This document shows positions 54,495-64,000 of a stretch of 64,000 bases of DNA, in pieces. The notes under the pieces were generated by a model that saw only the letters and a list, made by a program, of their open reading frames with translations, was not told the origin of the DNA and ran no database searches. Both the position numbers and the translations under genes were made by a program. Every line of letters begins with the position of its first letter. The first letter of the stretch is position 1. Source of the DNA: Streptomyces sp. P3 (GTDB taxonomy: Bacteria; Actinomycetota; Actinomycetes; Streptomycetales; Streptomycetaceae); NCBI GenBank assembly GCA_016893485.2, contig JAFEKX020000001.1, positions 9,193,501 through 9,257,500 of the forward strand, written 5' to 3'.

Positions 54495-56930
54495 TCAGGC
54501 GGACGTGCCCCGGGCGCGCAGCATGCGGCTCACCTCGTCGGAGCGTTCCAGGACCGTGAGGCGGACTACCGGGACCGCCTCACGGGACACCTCGCGGGCC
54601 CGCTCGATGTACGTCGGGTCGATGCCGTGCAGCGGGAAGAGCCGGCTCGTGTAGCTCATCGCCAGGATCATGCCACCCAGGTGGAGTTTCGGCACCGCCT
54701 CCAAGTACCGCTCGGCGTACGGCGCGAGCAGTTCGTCCTGGCCGGGGCGCCAGAAGGCCGACGCCACCGGACCGACCGAGGTGACGGGCACCGAGCGGTC
54801 CACGACCAGCCGCTGCCAGACCTCCGCCTTCGTCGCCGCGTCGGGCAGCGCGGCCCGCACGACGAGGGCGCGGACCCAGGCGTCCGGGTTCGGGTCCTGG
54901 GTGAGCAGGAGGTCGGACTCCGCGGTGACGTCACCGCCCAGTTCCGCCTCACGGGTCAGCGCGCGCCAGCGCAAGTCGACGTCGTCGCCCGCCTGTTCGC
55001 GGAGCCAGGCGAGATCGTCCGCCGTCGTCGCCGTTCCGGCCAGGCCGCGCAGCGCGACCCGGCGGCGGCCCGGGTCCGCGGCGAGGTCGCGGCAGACCGC
55101 CGCCACCGCCGCCGACAGGCTGTCGCGCTCGGCGGGCGGCGCCCACAGCTCCGCGATGTTCGCGGACAGGGTCAGATACGGCTCGATCACCGCGTCGGAC
55201 GTCTCGGCCGCCAGCACCGAGGTGAGGCAGCGACCGGCCTCGGCCGCCGTGGCCTCGCCGGTCGTGAGCATGTCCCACACGGTGGCCGCGGCCACGCCCC
55301 GGGAGATGGCGGAGGGCAGTTGGGCCGCCGTACGGAAGAGGGCGTCCCTGGTGGTGGGGTCGGGGCGGGTCGTCGCGAAGGTCAGGTCGTCGTCGTTGAC
55401 CAGCAGGACGTCCGCGTCGGACGGGAGGCCGGGGACGGTGGTGCGGGGTTCCGTCACCTCGACCCGCACCAGGGCCTCGCGTTCCAGCGCGTCGCCGGTC
55501 CTCGTGTACGCGCCGACTGCCAGTACCTGCGGGCGCGGTGTGTCGGCGGCCACCAGCGTGACCGTGTCGCCGTCCCGTTCCAGCGTGAAGCGGTCGTTGC
55601 CCGCCGTCGCCAGCCAGGCCGTGCGCCAGGTGTCCAGGTCGCGGCCACTGGCTTCGGTCAGGGCGTCGATCAGGTCCTGGAGGGTGGTGTTGCCCCAGGC
55701 GTGGCGGGCGAAGTAGGCGGCCATGCCGGTCTTGAACTGCTCTTCGCCGACGTATGTCTTGAGCTGCTGGAGGACGGACGCGCCCTTGGGGTAGGTGATG
55801 TTGTCGAAGATCGACGCGGCCTGGGCGACATCGTGGATGGGCTGGTGGATTGGGTGCGAGGCGGGGCCCTGGTCGGAGAGGTACGCGCGGATCTTGCCGA
55901 TCATGAGATGGCTCGCCCAGGCGTCGGTGTGCCGGGTCGCGCGCTCGGCCGCCCAGTGGCAGGCGAACTCCGCGAACGCCTCGTTCAGCCACAGGTCGTC
56001 CCACCAGCGCATGGTGACGATGTTGCCGAACCACATGTGCGCCATCTCGTGCAGCAACACCCGTGCCAGCAGGCCCTGTTCGGCGGGGGTCGGCGCGGCC
56101 CGCTGGAGGAACGCGTCCGACCAGGTCACACAGCCGTAGTTCTCCATCGCCCCGCCGAACTCGGGCATGAACACCTGGTCGTAGCGGCGCTGCGGGAACG
56201 GCATCGCGAAGACCTCGCCGTAGAAGGCGAGGCCCTGGCTGGTGAGGGTGAAGATGTCGTCGGCGTCGCGCTCGAGGATCGCGGCGAGTGAACGGCGGGC
56301 GTACAGGCCCAAGTTGTGGCCGTCGGTCTCGCGGCGCACTTCGTGGAAGGGGCCCGCGTTGATGACCGTGTTGTACACGGACAGGGGCGGGGTGTCAGGG
56401 AAGGTCCAGCGGCGCCCCGTCTCCACCAACTCCACTTGTGCGTCACCGGAGTTGCTGGTGACGGTCCAGCCGGCCGGGGCCGTGACGGTGAAGGCGTGCG
56501 GGGCCTTCAGGTCCGGCTGGTCGAAGCAGGCCCAGACGAAGCGGGCCTCGTCCGGTTCGAAGCTCATCCACAGGTAGACCTCGCCGTCGGCGGGGTCCGT
56601 CGCCTTGTGGACGCCCTCACCGGCGGACGTGTCGGCCTGCACGCTCTCCACCCGCAGGACGTTCCGCTCGGCCAGGTTCGGGAGGTGGATCCGCCCGTCC
56701 TCGGCGGGGGCGAGGGCGACGCCGTTCAGCGTGGCGCTCAGCACCCGGGCCGCACAGTCCACGAACGTCTCCGCGCCCGGCTCACGACACGTGAACGCCA
56801 CGGTGGAGACCGCGCGGACCTCCGGACCGTCGGGCAGCGCGGTCAGGTCGACGTCCACGTCGTACCGCTCGACCGCGATCAGTCCGGCCCGGCGCTCGGC
56901 TTCGACGCGGGTCAGGCTTCGGATCCCCAT
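54495..56930 (-). CDS. pepN: Aminopeptidase N, M1 family
   Basis: Intact, 811 residues, one of the few long unbroken frames here. The substrate motif GGAMENYG is near residue 258, the zinc site HEMAHMWFGNIVTMRWWDDLWLNEAFAEF near 292 (HExxH plus Glu 19 residues on), and the C-terminal ERAP1-like helical domain follows. It is slightly shorter than the usual 850 residues. It is a cytoplasmic zinc enzyme removing N-terminal residues from peptides. It stands alone; the ATG at 56930 starts MGIRSLTRVEAERRAGLI. Confidence 0.95.
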   Translation of the reverse strand: MGIRSLTRVEAERRAGLIAVERYDVDVDLTALPDGPEVRAVSTVAFTCREPGAETFVDCAARVLSATLNGVALAPAEDGRIHLPNLAERNVLRVESVQADTSAGEGVHKATDPADGEVYLWMSFEPDEARFVWACFDQPDLKAPHAFTVTAPAGWTVTSNSGDAQVELVETGRRWTFPDTPPLSVYNTVINAGPFHEVRRETDGHNLGLYARRSLAAILERDADDIFTLTSQGLAFYGEVFAMPFPQRRYDQVFMPEFGGAMENYGCVTWSDAFLQRAAPTPAEQGLLARVLLHEMAHMWFGNIVTMRWWDDLWLNEAFAEFACHWAAERATRHTDAWASHLMIGKIRAYLSDQGPASHPIHQPIHDVAQAASIFDNITYPKGASVLQQLKTYVGEEQFKTGMAAYFARHAWGNTTLQDLIDALTEASGRDLDTWRTAWLATAGNDRFTLERDGDTVTLVAADTPRPQVLAVGAYTRTGDALEREALVRVEVTEPRTTVPGLPSDADVLLVNDDDLTFATTRPDPTTRDALFRTAAQLPSAISRGVAAATVWDMLTTGEATAAEAGRCLTSVLAAETSDAVIEPYLTLSANIAELWAPPAERDSLSAAVAAVCRDLAADPGRRRVALRGLAGTATTADDLAWLREQAGDDVDLRWRALTREAELGGDVTAESDLLLTQDPNPDAWVRALVVRAALPDAATKAEVWQRLVVDRSVPVTSVGPVASAFWRPGQDELLAPYAERYLEAVPKLHLGGMILAMSYTSRLFPLHGIDPTYIERAREVSREAVPVVRLTVLERSDEVSRMLRARGTSA

Positions 56931-57109
56931 GTGTACTCCCTCGGCAGACAGCGGCCGTCAGCCTACGACGGAGATCGATGGGGAGTGCAGGGGTTTTCCG
57001 GGGTGTCGCGGGCAGGCGGCGCGACCCGACGCTGTCCCCGCCCGGCCGCCGGACAGCGCGCCGCCCACCCCGTCGTATCACCGCCCTCAACTGCCCCTGA
57101 AGCAGCTCT

Positions 57110-57854
57110 TCAACGCCCTCGCAACCCCGTGCTGATCACCCGCCCCGTGCGGCGCGCGGTCTCCGCGAGCCGTTCCAGGTGGTGGGCCGGATCGGTGAGG
57201 ACGCACAGGGCGGCCACGGGGTGCCGCGCACCCCGTGGAGCGGAACTGCCGCGCAGCACACGCCCGTTACCACCTCCTCCCGGTCGAAGGCGGCGCCGTG
57301 CTCGCGGATCGTGTCGGCGTGCCGGGACCAGGACGCGGGGAGCGGCCCCAGCAGCGGTGCCGGAGCGGCCGTGGCGACCAGGACCTTGCCCGCCGCCGTG
57401 AACCACGGCCAGGTCATCCGGGTCCCCAACGGCTCGGGCCGCTGGTCGTCGGGACACCACTCGACCATCAGCGTCTCGCCCTTCCACAGCACGGCGATCC
57501 CCACCGTCGTGCCCGTGAGCTGTGCGAGGCGGCGCATCGGTTCCCGCGCCGCGGCGCGCAGCCTCGGGTGCGGCTGCCAGGCGCGGCCGAGGCGGAACAT
57601 CCGCGGGCCGACCCGGTAACTCCCGCCGCACCGCTCGACCGCGCCCAGGTCGGCCAGCTGCTCCAGCAGACGGTACGCGGTCGTCTTGGGCAGCCCGCAG
57701 TCGGCCGCCAGCCGGGTCGGGCCCGCCTCCACGGCCCGCTCCACCGCCTCCAGCAGAGCGAAGGCGCCCTCCAGTACGCTCCGTCCGCCGGCGTTCCCGA
57801 GGCGGCCGGTAAGGTCTCCGGCCGCCGTACCGGCACCCGTGTCCCAGGTGCCAT
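57110..57854 (-). CDS. IclR-family regulator (frameshifted)
   Basis: About 250 residues. The ATG at 57854 has AAGGAG six bases upstream. After a base loss near 57800 the frame gives GRSVLEGAFALLEAVERAVEAGPTRLAADCGLPKTTAYRLLEQLADLGAVERCGGSYRVGPRMFRLG (IclR winged HTH). The effector domain includes LTGTTVGIAVLWKGETLMVEW and PWFTAAGKVLVATA. A last shift near 57225 leads to PVAALCVLTDPAHHLERLAETARRTGRVIS. It is divergent from the AfsR/SARP gene, with a 218-base shared upstream region. Confidence 0.85.
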
Positions 57855-58072
57855 CACTCCTTGTGCGGTCACACGTCTCGCCCCCGTTTGCCTGTTGCGC
57901 AGCCGCCAGGCGACGGCCCTGCCGTCGTACCCGGACGGGACGCGGTCGGCGCCCCGTCCGTTCCCCAGCAGATTCGCACCGGTGTGTGACCGGAAACCTT
58001 GTCGAAGGCTTGTCGCGCCGCGTACACGTCTGTGAAAAAAGGAGGAGGCTTGGTGCGGGGGAGGCACACACC

Positions 58073-60907
58073 ATGGTGGACGTGCAGTTGCTCGGGCCGG
58101 TGGAACTGTCGGCGGAGGGGCGCGCGGTGGAGGTGGGCCCACCCCAACGCCGCACCGTGATGGCCGCGTTGGCCGTGGACGTCGGCCGACCCGTCGCCGT
58201 CGACGTGGTCATCGAGAGGGTCTGGGGCCCGCGTGCCCGCGACGGAGCGCGCGGCGCGGTGCACGCCCACGTCGCCCGGATCCGGCGGATGTGCGAGCAG
58301 GCCGCCGAAAGCGCGCAAGATCCCTTATTACTGGTGCGCCGTTCTGGCGGCTACCTGCTGGAGGCCCGCCAGGACCAGGTGGACGTGTACCGCTTCCGGC
58401 AGTTGGTCGACCAGGCGCGGGCAGCCGGGTCGGCCGAACCCTCACGGGCGGTGCTGCTGCGCGAGGCCCTCGACCTCTGGCGCGGCGAACCACTGTCCGG
58501 CCTGAACGGCGAGTGGGCGGCCCGCATGCGCGAGGCATGGCGGCGCCAGCACCAGGACGCCGCCGTCGGCTGGGCCCGCGCCGAACTGCGGCACGGCGAT
58601 CCCGCCGCAGTCATCGGCCCGTTGACCGGCCTCCTCGGCGAGTACCCGCTCGCCGAACCCTCGCCGAGGCCCTGATGCGGGCCCTGCACGAGACCGGCCG
58701 CAGCGCCGAGGCCCTCGACTGCTACGCCGCCGTCCGCAAACACCTCGCCGAGGAACTGGGCACGGACACCGGCCCGGCCCTGCGCCAGCTCCACCAGTCG
58801 ATCCTGCGCGGCCACCGATCCGAGTCGTCCCCCGCCCCGAACCGGCCGCGGTGCCACGCCGGCCCGAGCCACCCGCGGTGCAACGGCAGACCGAGCTGCC
58901 CGCCCAACTCCCCATGGCCGTACGAGGATTCACCGGCCGTGACGGCGAACTCGCCCGCCTCGCCGCGATCCTGGCCTCGGCCGAGGGCGAGTCCGCCGCC
59001 GTGGTCATCTCGGCGGTGTCGGGCATGGCGGGCGTCGGCAAGACCGCCCTCGCCGTGCACTGGGCACGGAAGGTCGAAAGCGCCTTCCCCGACGGGCAGT
59101 TGTACGTGAACCTGCGCGGATTCGACCCACAGGGATCGGTGGTGCAGCCGACCGAGGCGGTACGCGGCTTCCTCGACGCGCTCGGTGTACGGCCGGAACG
59201 CGTGCCGCCCGGGCTGGAGGCCCAAGTCGGCCTGTACAGGAGCCTGTTGACGGGGCGTCGGGTGCTGGTCGTCCTCGACAACGCGCGGGACGAGGAGCAG
59301 GTCCGCCCGCTGCTGCCGGGCGCCGTCGGCTGCATGGCGCTGGTGACCAGCCGCAACCGGCTCACCGGACTGGCCGCGACCGAGGGCGCCCATCTCCTCG
59401 CCGTGGACCCGCTGACACCGGCCGCCGCACGGGCCGTCCTCGCGGAACGGCTCGGCGCGGGCCGGGTCGCGGCCGAACCGGAGGCGGTCGCGGACGTCAT
59501 CACCTGGTGCGCCGGACTGCCCCTCGCGCTGGCCGTGGTCTCGGCCCGCGCCGCCGCACAGCCGCACCGGCCGCTGGGCACCCTCGCCGACGAACTCCGG
59601 GAAGCGGGCGGCCGGTTGGACGCCCTCGACGGAGGGGAGGAGTCCAGTCAGGTGCGGGCGGTGTTCTCCTGGTCCTACAGCGCGCTCAGCCCCGCCGCCG
59701 CCCGACTGTTCCGACTGCTGGCACTGCACCCCGGACCCGACCTGGACCAGCGCGCGGCGGCGGCCCTGGCCGGCGTGCCACCCGAACGCGTCCGGCCCCT
59801 GCTCGCCGAACTGACCGGCGGCCACCTGCTCGTCGAGCACACACCCGGCCGCTACGCCTTCCACGACCTGCTGCGCGTGTACGCCGCCGAACTCGTCAGC
59901 ACCTACGACGACCAGTGGGAACGCCGGTCCGCGCTGCACCGGATGATGGACCACTACCTGCACTCCGCGCGGGCCGCCGACGTACTGGTCACCCCACAGC
60001 CCAACCCGGTGGAGACGCCCGCACCCAGAGCCGGCGCGAACACGGTCGAGTTCGAGGACTACGGCCGGGCCCTGGCCTGGCTCGCCGCCGAACACCCGGT
60101 CCTGCTGGAGATCGTGCGCCAGCCCCAGCCCGGCTTCGACGGCCATGTGTGGCGACTGGTCACCGTACTGACCACGTTCCTCGACCGGCACGGCTACTGG
60201 CAGGCGCTGCTGACCGCCGGGCACCAGGCGCTGGTCGCCGCCGAGCGCGCGGGCTCCCTGGCCGGTCGGGCGGGTGCCCACCGCGGCCTCGGCCTGGCCC
60301 TGGACCGGTTGAAGTGCCCGGAACCAGCCCGGGAGCACTACCTGCGGGCACTGGAACTCTTCGCCGCGGTCGGCAGCGACGCGGGCCAGGCCAGGACCCA
60401 CCAGCACCTCTCGCGGATGTCGGGAGCGCAGGGCAACCCGGACTCGCCCTGGAACACGCCTACTTGAGCCTGGAGCACTACCGGGCGGCGGGCGACCGGG
60501 CGGGCCAGGCAGCGGCGTTGAACCACATCGGCTGGCGGCAGGCACACCTCGGCGACCACCTCCGCGCGCTCGGCCACTGCGAGCAGGCCCTCGAACTCGC
60601 CCGAGCGGCAGGCGACGTGGACGGACAGGCCCACATCTCCGACAGCCTCGGCTACATCCACCACCAACTGGGCGGCTACCAGCAGGCAGTTGACCGCTAC
60701 CGGCAGGCGGCCCAGCTGTTCCACGCGACCGGCGAACGGCACAGCGAGGCCGCCTGTCTGATCTGCCTCGGCGACAGCCACCGCAGCGCGGGACAGTCCG
60801 ACGCGGCCCACGAGGTATGGGCCCGCGCCCTCGCCCTGACCGCCGAACTCGGCCTGCCCGACGACGATCCCCTCCGCACCGCACTGCGGGAGCGGAACGA
60901 GTCGTAG
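58073..60907 (+). CDS. AfsR/SARP-type regulator with NB-ARC and TPR domains (frameshifted)
   Basis: About 945 residues. Residues 1-90: OmpR-like winged HTH (VDVQLLGPVELSAEGRAVEVGPPQRRTVMAALAV). Residues 95-250: bacterial transcriptional activation domain (VDVYRFRQLVDQARAAG, then LMRALHETGRSAEALDCYAAVRKHLAEELGTDTG). Then an NB-ARC ATPase (FTGRDGELARLAAIL, Walker A SGMAGVGKTALAVHWAR, Walker B VLVVLDNARDEEQV, GLPLALAVVSARAA) and a C-terminal TPR array (ALNHIGWRQAHLGDHLRALGHCEQALELAR, DSLGYIHHQLGGYQQAVDRYRQA). Shifts near 58665, 58850 and 60445. SARPs activate antibiotic clusters or global secondary metabolism; no biosynthetic cluster adjoins it here. Confidence 0.92.
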
Positions 60908-60922
60908 GGGCCGCGGCTCACG

Positions 60923-62160
60923 TCACGTGCTGGGTGCGGCGGTCGACTCCGGCGCCGGGACCGCGCTGCGCGGCCGGAGACGGACGCTGAGGGCGATGCC
61001 CACGGCAGTGCAGGCGCAGGTCAGCCACCACGTGGAGTGCCAGCCGCCGGTACGCGTGGCCAACCAGGCGGCGACGGTGGGGCCGAGGAAACTGCCCGCG
61101 TTGAACAACTGCTGGATCAGCCCCATCGTGGCCGGAGCCGAACCACCGGCCGGCGTCAGCTCACCGATCATGCGCAGCAGGGTCGCCGGTATCGCGCCAC
61201 CGGTCAGCGAGAAGACCGTCACACACACGAACTGCCCCGCGCTGCCTGCCGGGAGACCGCTCCAGTCGACAGCGAAGGCCAGCACGGAAGTGACGGCCAT
61301 GACCACGAAAGCGGGGACGATCAGCACGCGGGTGGGCAGACCGCGCCGCATGAGGGCCGCCGTGCTGATCGAGCCGACGGCATTCGCCGCACCCACCACG
61401 GCACTGAGGACACCGGGCCAACTGCCCGTCATCCCGCCGTCGCGGTAGATCGTCGGCAGGAACCCGACCACCGCCATCCACGGCAGCGTGTAGCACGCGA
61501 AGACGAGCCCGGCGGTCCAAGGAGCGGAGGCCCGGACCGTACGCCCGATCCGCGCGAGGCCGTCCGCCGCACCACGCACCCCGCCCGACGCGTCACGCGG
61601 CACCCGGGCCAGGACCCACGGCAGCGGCGCCAGCGCGAGCACCGCCATGCCCCACCACCACACCCGCCACGGCACCACCTGGAGCACCAGTGCGCCGACG
61701 ACGAGCCCGGCGAAGGTGGAGATGCCCTGGTAGGCGCCCCAGAACCCCATCGCGGTGGTGAGCCGCCCGGGCGGGGCGGTACGGCGGATCAGCCCCGGCC
61801 CGGTCACCGCCACCAGAATGAAACCGGCCCCCTCGACCGCCCGCGAGACCAACAGCGGAGCCGCGGACCAGGCGAGACCACCGGCCGCCGAACCGACGCA
61901 CAGCAGGACCAGCCCGCCGCTCAGGCAGCGCCGTTCACCGATCAGCTCGGCCAGCAGCGAGACCGCAAGTCCCCGAGCATCCCGGCCAGTTGGACGATTC
62001 CGAGCAAGGTCCCCGCCTGCACCAGGCTCAGCGACAGATCGTGCCGCAGGAACGGAACCGCGGGCGGCACCTTCCACACCTGCAGCCCGGCGGCGACCCC
62101 GGCGGCCACGACGACGACCCAGGAGCGAGCGGTACCGGTGGAACGCGGGTTCGAGGTCAT
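60923..62160 (-). CDS. MFS transporter, CynX/NimT-like (frameshifted once)
   Basis: About 413 residues, 12 predicted helices. ATG 62160 starts MTSNPRSTGTARSWVVVVAAGVAAGLQVWKVPPAVPFLRHDLSLSL with helix 1; IVQLAGMLGDL precedes a shift near 61970. Later segments: LVLLCVGSAAGGLAWSAAPLLVSRAVEGAGFILVAVTGPGLI, RLTTAMGFWGAYQGISTFAGLVVGALVLQ, APWTAGLVFACYTLPWMAVVGFLPTIY, and the last helices near LTCACTAVGIALSVRL. The substrate is unknown. It is divergent from the Lrp/AsnC gene, its likely regulator. Confidence 0.85.
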
Positions 62161-62289
62161 GGCGGACGGTCCTTCATGAGGGCAGGGCGTGGAGCGGTCC
62201 ACCACCTTGACCACAGGGAGAGGCATACGCGCAATAGAGGTCGTCGTCAGTGCGACAACTGCTCAACGATCTGGATATCTGATGGCAGA

Positions 62290-62778
62290 ATGCGCACCAT
62301 GCCGCCGATGGACTCCCTGGACGCCCGGATCGTCCTCGCCCTGGACGACGACCCCGACGCGACGATCCTCGCCCTCGCGCAGACCCTGGGCGTGGCCCGG
62401 AACACCGTGCACGCGCGGCTGCGGAGAATGGCCGCCGACCGGGCGCTCAAGCCCGTGAGCCGACGTGTCGACCCCGCCGCCCTCGGCTACGGCCTGGTGG
62501 CTTTCATGTCGCTCGCGGTCAGTCAGGCCGAACCCGAGAGCGTCCACGAGGGGCTGCTCGGCCTCCCCGAGGTCATCGAGGTGCACTACACGACCGGCGA
62601 CGCCGACCTCCTCGCGCAGGTCGTCGCCAAGGACACCGCCGATCTGCACCGCGTCACCAAGGCGATCCTCGCCATCGACGGAGTCGACCGCACCAGCACC
62701 GCCATCTCCCTGGCCGAGGTCATCCCGTACCGGCCGCGCGCCCTGCTGACCCGCCTGGCCGACGGCGGAACCGCCTAG
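62290..62778 (+). CDS. Lrp/AsnC-family regulator
   Basis: Intact, about 162 residues. HTH: MDSLDARIVLALDDDPDATILALAQTLGVARNTVHARLRRMAADRALKP. RAM ligand domain: LGYGLVAFMSLAVSQAEPESVHEGLLGLPEVIEVHYTTGDADLLAQVVAKDTADLHRVTKAIL. ATG 62290 is used; 62299 and 62308 are other in-frame ATGs, and none has a clear ribosome binding site. It is divergent from the MFS transporter, which suggests amino-acid-responsive export control. Confidence 0.9.
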   Translation: MRTMPPMDSLDARIVLALDDDPDATILALAQTLGVARNTVHARLRRMAADRALKPVSRRVDPAALGYGLVAFMSLAVSQAEPESVHEGLLGLPEVIEVHYTTGDADLLAQVVAKDTADLHRVTKAILAIDGVDRTSTAISLAEVIPYRPRALLTRLADGGTA

Positions 62779-62824
62779 GGGCGCAGCTCCAGCACCAGGG
62801 ATACGCAGCGGCTCACGCGGAATG

Positions 62825-63377
62825 TCAAACCGTCCTGCCGCGCAGCGTCTCCTTCTTCGCCCGGTTTCCGCAGGTGCCCATGGAGCACCAACGGCGGTTC
62901 CCGGGGCGGGAGATGTCCAGGAACAGGGCGCCGCAGGTCGGCCCCGCGCAGTTGCGGAGCCGGGCCAGCGACGGGGAGGTGACGAGGTCCAGGGCGTCGC
63001 GGGCGACGAGGGAGAGCGTGGCCCGGACGGGGTCGTCGGCGTGCTGTGCGAGGTGCCCTGCCGGGGTGAGGTGCGGCACGGGAACGGCGTGCGCGGCTGC
63101 CGAGTTGACCCGGTCGCGGGCGTGGGTGCCGGGCGTCCGGCCGGTCCGCGCGTCGGTGATCAGGGTGTGGACGGCCTCCCGCAGTTCACGCGCGTCCGCG
63201 GCATCGGGGTGCCCGGTGGCTTCGGCGCAGGGGGCCGCACTGCCGCACCCACGCCAACAGGGCCTCGGCGTCCGGGAGTTCCTCCACCACGTCGGGCGAA
63301 CCGCGGTGACGCAGGGTGCGGACGAAGTCCAGGCACAGGCGCCCTGCGCCCTGGCGGAAGCGGGGAGTTGCTGACAC
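62825..63377 (-). CDS. CGNR zinc-finger regulator (ABATE domain), frameshifted
   Basis: About 184 residues. N-terminal ABATE domain: TPRFRQGAGRLCLDFVRTLRHRGSPDVVEELPDAEALLAWV, then after a shift near 63225 ADARELREAVHTLITDARTG. C-terminal CGNR zinc finger: RNCAGPTCGALFLDISRPGNRRWCSMGTCGNRAKKETLR, with four Cys ligands. This family is common in Streptomyces as regulators of adjacent transporters. It is divergent from the MFS gene, and two copies of an inverted motif lie in the shared promoter region. Confidence 0.9.
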
Positions 63378-63397
63378 GCGCCCACCCTACCTCCGTG

Positions 63398-63413
63398 GAA
63401 CCGGTTTAAGTGG
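63398..63413 (+). promoter_or_regulatory. Operator-like motif A before the CGNR gene
   Basis: GAACCGGTTTAAGTGG, 21 bases upstream of the CGNR start. The same motif with two differences occurs in the opposite orientation before the MFS gene (63451-63466). Confidence 0.6.
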
Positions 63414-63450
63414 TGCCACGGAACAGGCTCGCCTGCTACCGTCGCCCGAA

Positions 63451-63466
63451 CCAGTCAAACCGGTTC
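63451..63466 (-). promoter_or_regulatory. Operator-like motif B before the MFS gene
   Basis: On the minus strand GAACCGGTTTGACTGG; consensus with motif A is GAACCGGTTTRASTGG. It lies 17 bases before the MFS GTG. The pair is arranged symmetrically in the divergent region, centre to centre 53 bp. Confidence 0.6.
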
Positions 63467-63483
63467 TCGCGTGAGGTGTGTCC

Positions 63484-64000
63484 GTGCCCCGCTGGGTGAT
63501 CCTCGTCCTGTCCCTCGCCTGCGGTGTGGGCGTCTCGACCATCTACTTCCCGCAGGCGATCAGCTCCCTCGTCGCCGCCGACCTGGACGTCTCCACCGGC
63601 TCGGCGGCCCTCGTGGTGACCGCGGCCCAGTTCGGCTACGCGGCCGGCATCTTCCTGCTCGTGCCCCTCGGCGACCGGCTGCCGCACCGGCCCCTGATCG
63701 TCACCCTGCTCACGCTCACCGCCGCCGGGCTGCTCGCCGCGAGCGCCGCGCCCTCGCTCCCGGTGCTCGTCGTCGCCAGCGCGGTCACCGGCGTGACGAC
63801 CGTCGTGCCCCAGATCATCATCCCGATGGCCGCCGGACTCGTACCCGCCGAACGCCGCGGAGCCGTCACCGGCACCCTCCTCAGCGGCCTGATCGGCGGC
63901 ATCCTCCTGGCCCGCACCTTCAGTGGCACCCTCGGCGAACGGCTCGGCTGGCGGGCGCCCTACATCGTGGCCGCCGTGATCGTCCTGGCCCTGGCCGCGA
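63484..64000 (+). CDS. MFS transporter, partial (runs off right edge)
   Basis: The first 172 residues of a major-facilitator protein. GTG 63484 (VPRWVILVLSLACGVGVSTIYFPQAISSLVAADL) starts helix 1; VVTAAQFGYAAGIFLLVPLGDRLPHRPLIV contains the GDRLxxR motif A; TGVTTVVPQIIIPMAAGLVP and GAVTGTLLSGLIGGILLARTFSGTLGERLGWR follow. It is of the arabinose-efflux/drug-transporter-like group. It is divergent from the CGNR regulator, which probably represses it. Confidence 0.9.
   Translation, partial: MPRWVILVLSLACGVGVSTIYFPQAISSLVAADLDVSTGSAALVVTAAQFGYAAGIFLLVPLGDRLPHRPLIVTLLTLTAAGLLAASAAPSLPVLVVASAVTGVTTVVPQIIIPMAAGLVPAERRGAVTGTLLSGLIGGILLARTFSGTLGERLGWRAPYIVAAVIVLALAA

Noticed and set aside
54495..56930. 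Truncated aminopeptidase
   Set aside because: At 811 residues it is a little short, but both the GAMEN and HExxH motifs and the C-terminal domain are present and the frame is unbroken.
1..64000. CRISPR arrays, tRNA or rRNA genes, insertion sequences, phage integrases
   Set aside because: I saw no regularly spaced repeats, cloverleaf-like sequences, transposase or integrase motifs. The repeats at 25.6 and 31.5 kb are too few and too diverged for CRISPR.

Overview
The window is high-GC DNA from an actinomycete, almost certainly a Streptomyces or a close relative. The lineage markers are an XRE/DUF397/ATP-binding trio of the whiJ type, two DUF574 methyltransferases, a SigB/SigF-type sigma factor, an AfsR/SARP regulator with an NB-ARC domain, a CGNR regulator, chitinase promoter direct repeats and frequent GTG starts.

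Quality caveat. More than fifty protein-coding reading frames break and continue at once in another frame. Where I checked, one missing G or C in a G/C run restores the family sequence. These genes are therefore listed as CDS with probable sequencing-type frameshifts. A few loci carry larger losses and are listed as pseudogenes: an SDR without its N-terminus, an amidohydrolase and an AbgT transporter with large internal deletions, and a PucR-type HTH tail.

Layout. 0-3.5 kb: TetR end, VOC protein, SDR remnant, and a secreted GH5 glycosidase with a strong terminator and two LacI-type operators. 3.5-10.3 kb: a regulatory island with a DUF574 methyltransferase, DUF397, XRE regulator, divergent ATP-binding kinase-like protein, GAF-PP2C phosphatase, a second DUF574 methyltransferase and an alternative sigma factor. 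10.4-17.2 kb: TetR regulator, DUF2993 protein divergent from an EmrB-type MFS pump with tandem operators, YbhN-like membrane protein, SDR and XRE-MmyB regulator. 17.1-20.9 kb: the lower meta-cleavage trio (hydratase, acetaldehyde dehydrogenase, hydroxy-oxovalerate aldolase) divergent from an IclR regulator whose start codon lies in a perfect 21-bp palindrome. 21-28 kb: membrane protein, Lrp/AsnC regulator with an AbgT/M20 pair, membrane protein, and GH18 chitinase. 28-45.5 kb: pyruvate carboxylase, isochorismatase-like hydrolase, GlxA regulator, P450, MarR, HdeD, a kinase-like/YbhN fusion, phospholipase D, nitrobindin, condensation-domain protein, ADP-ribosylglycohydrolase, P-loop protein and an acyl-CoA-dehydrogenase-like flavoenzyme.

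45.5-53.7 kb is the most interesting part: a tightly packed minus-strand operon of the Nit1C / MSMEG_0565-0572 type. It holds a flavin oxidoreductase, amidohydrolase, MSMEG_0572-like protein, radical SAM enzyme, GNAT-AIR-synthase fusion, two tandem nitrilase-superfamily proteins and a glycosyltransferase. The second nitrilase has Asp in place of both the catalytic Cys and the catalytic Glu, so it looks like a pseudoenzyme coupled to an intact paralogue. 53.8-64 kb: small membrane protein, aminopeptidase N, IclR regulator, AfsR/SARP regulator, MFS transporter, Lrp/AsnC regulator, and a CGNR regulator divergent from an MFS transporter with paired inverted operator motifs.
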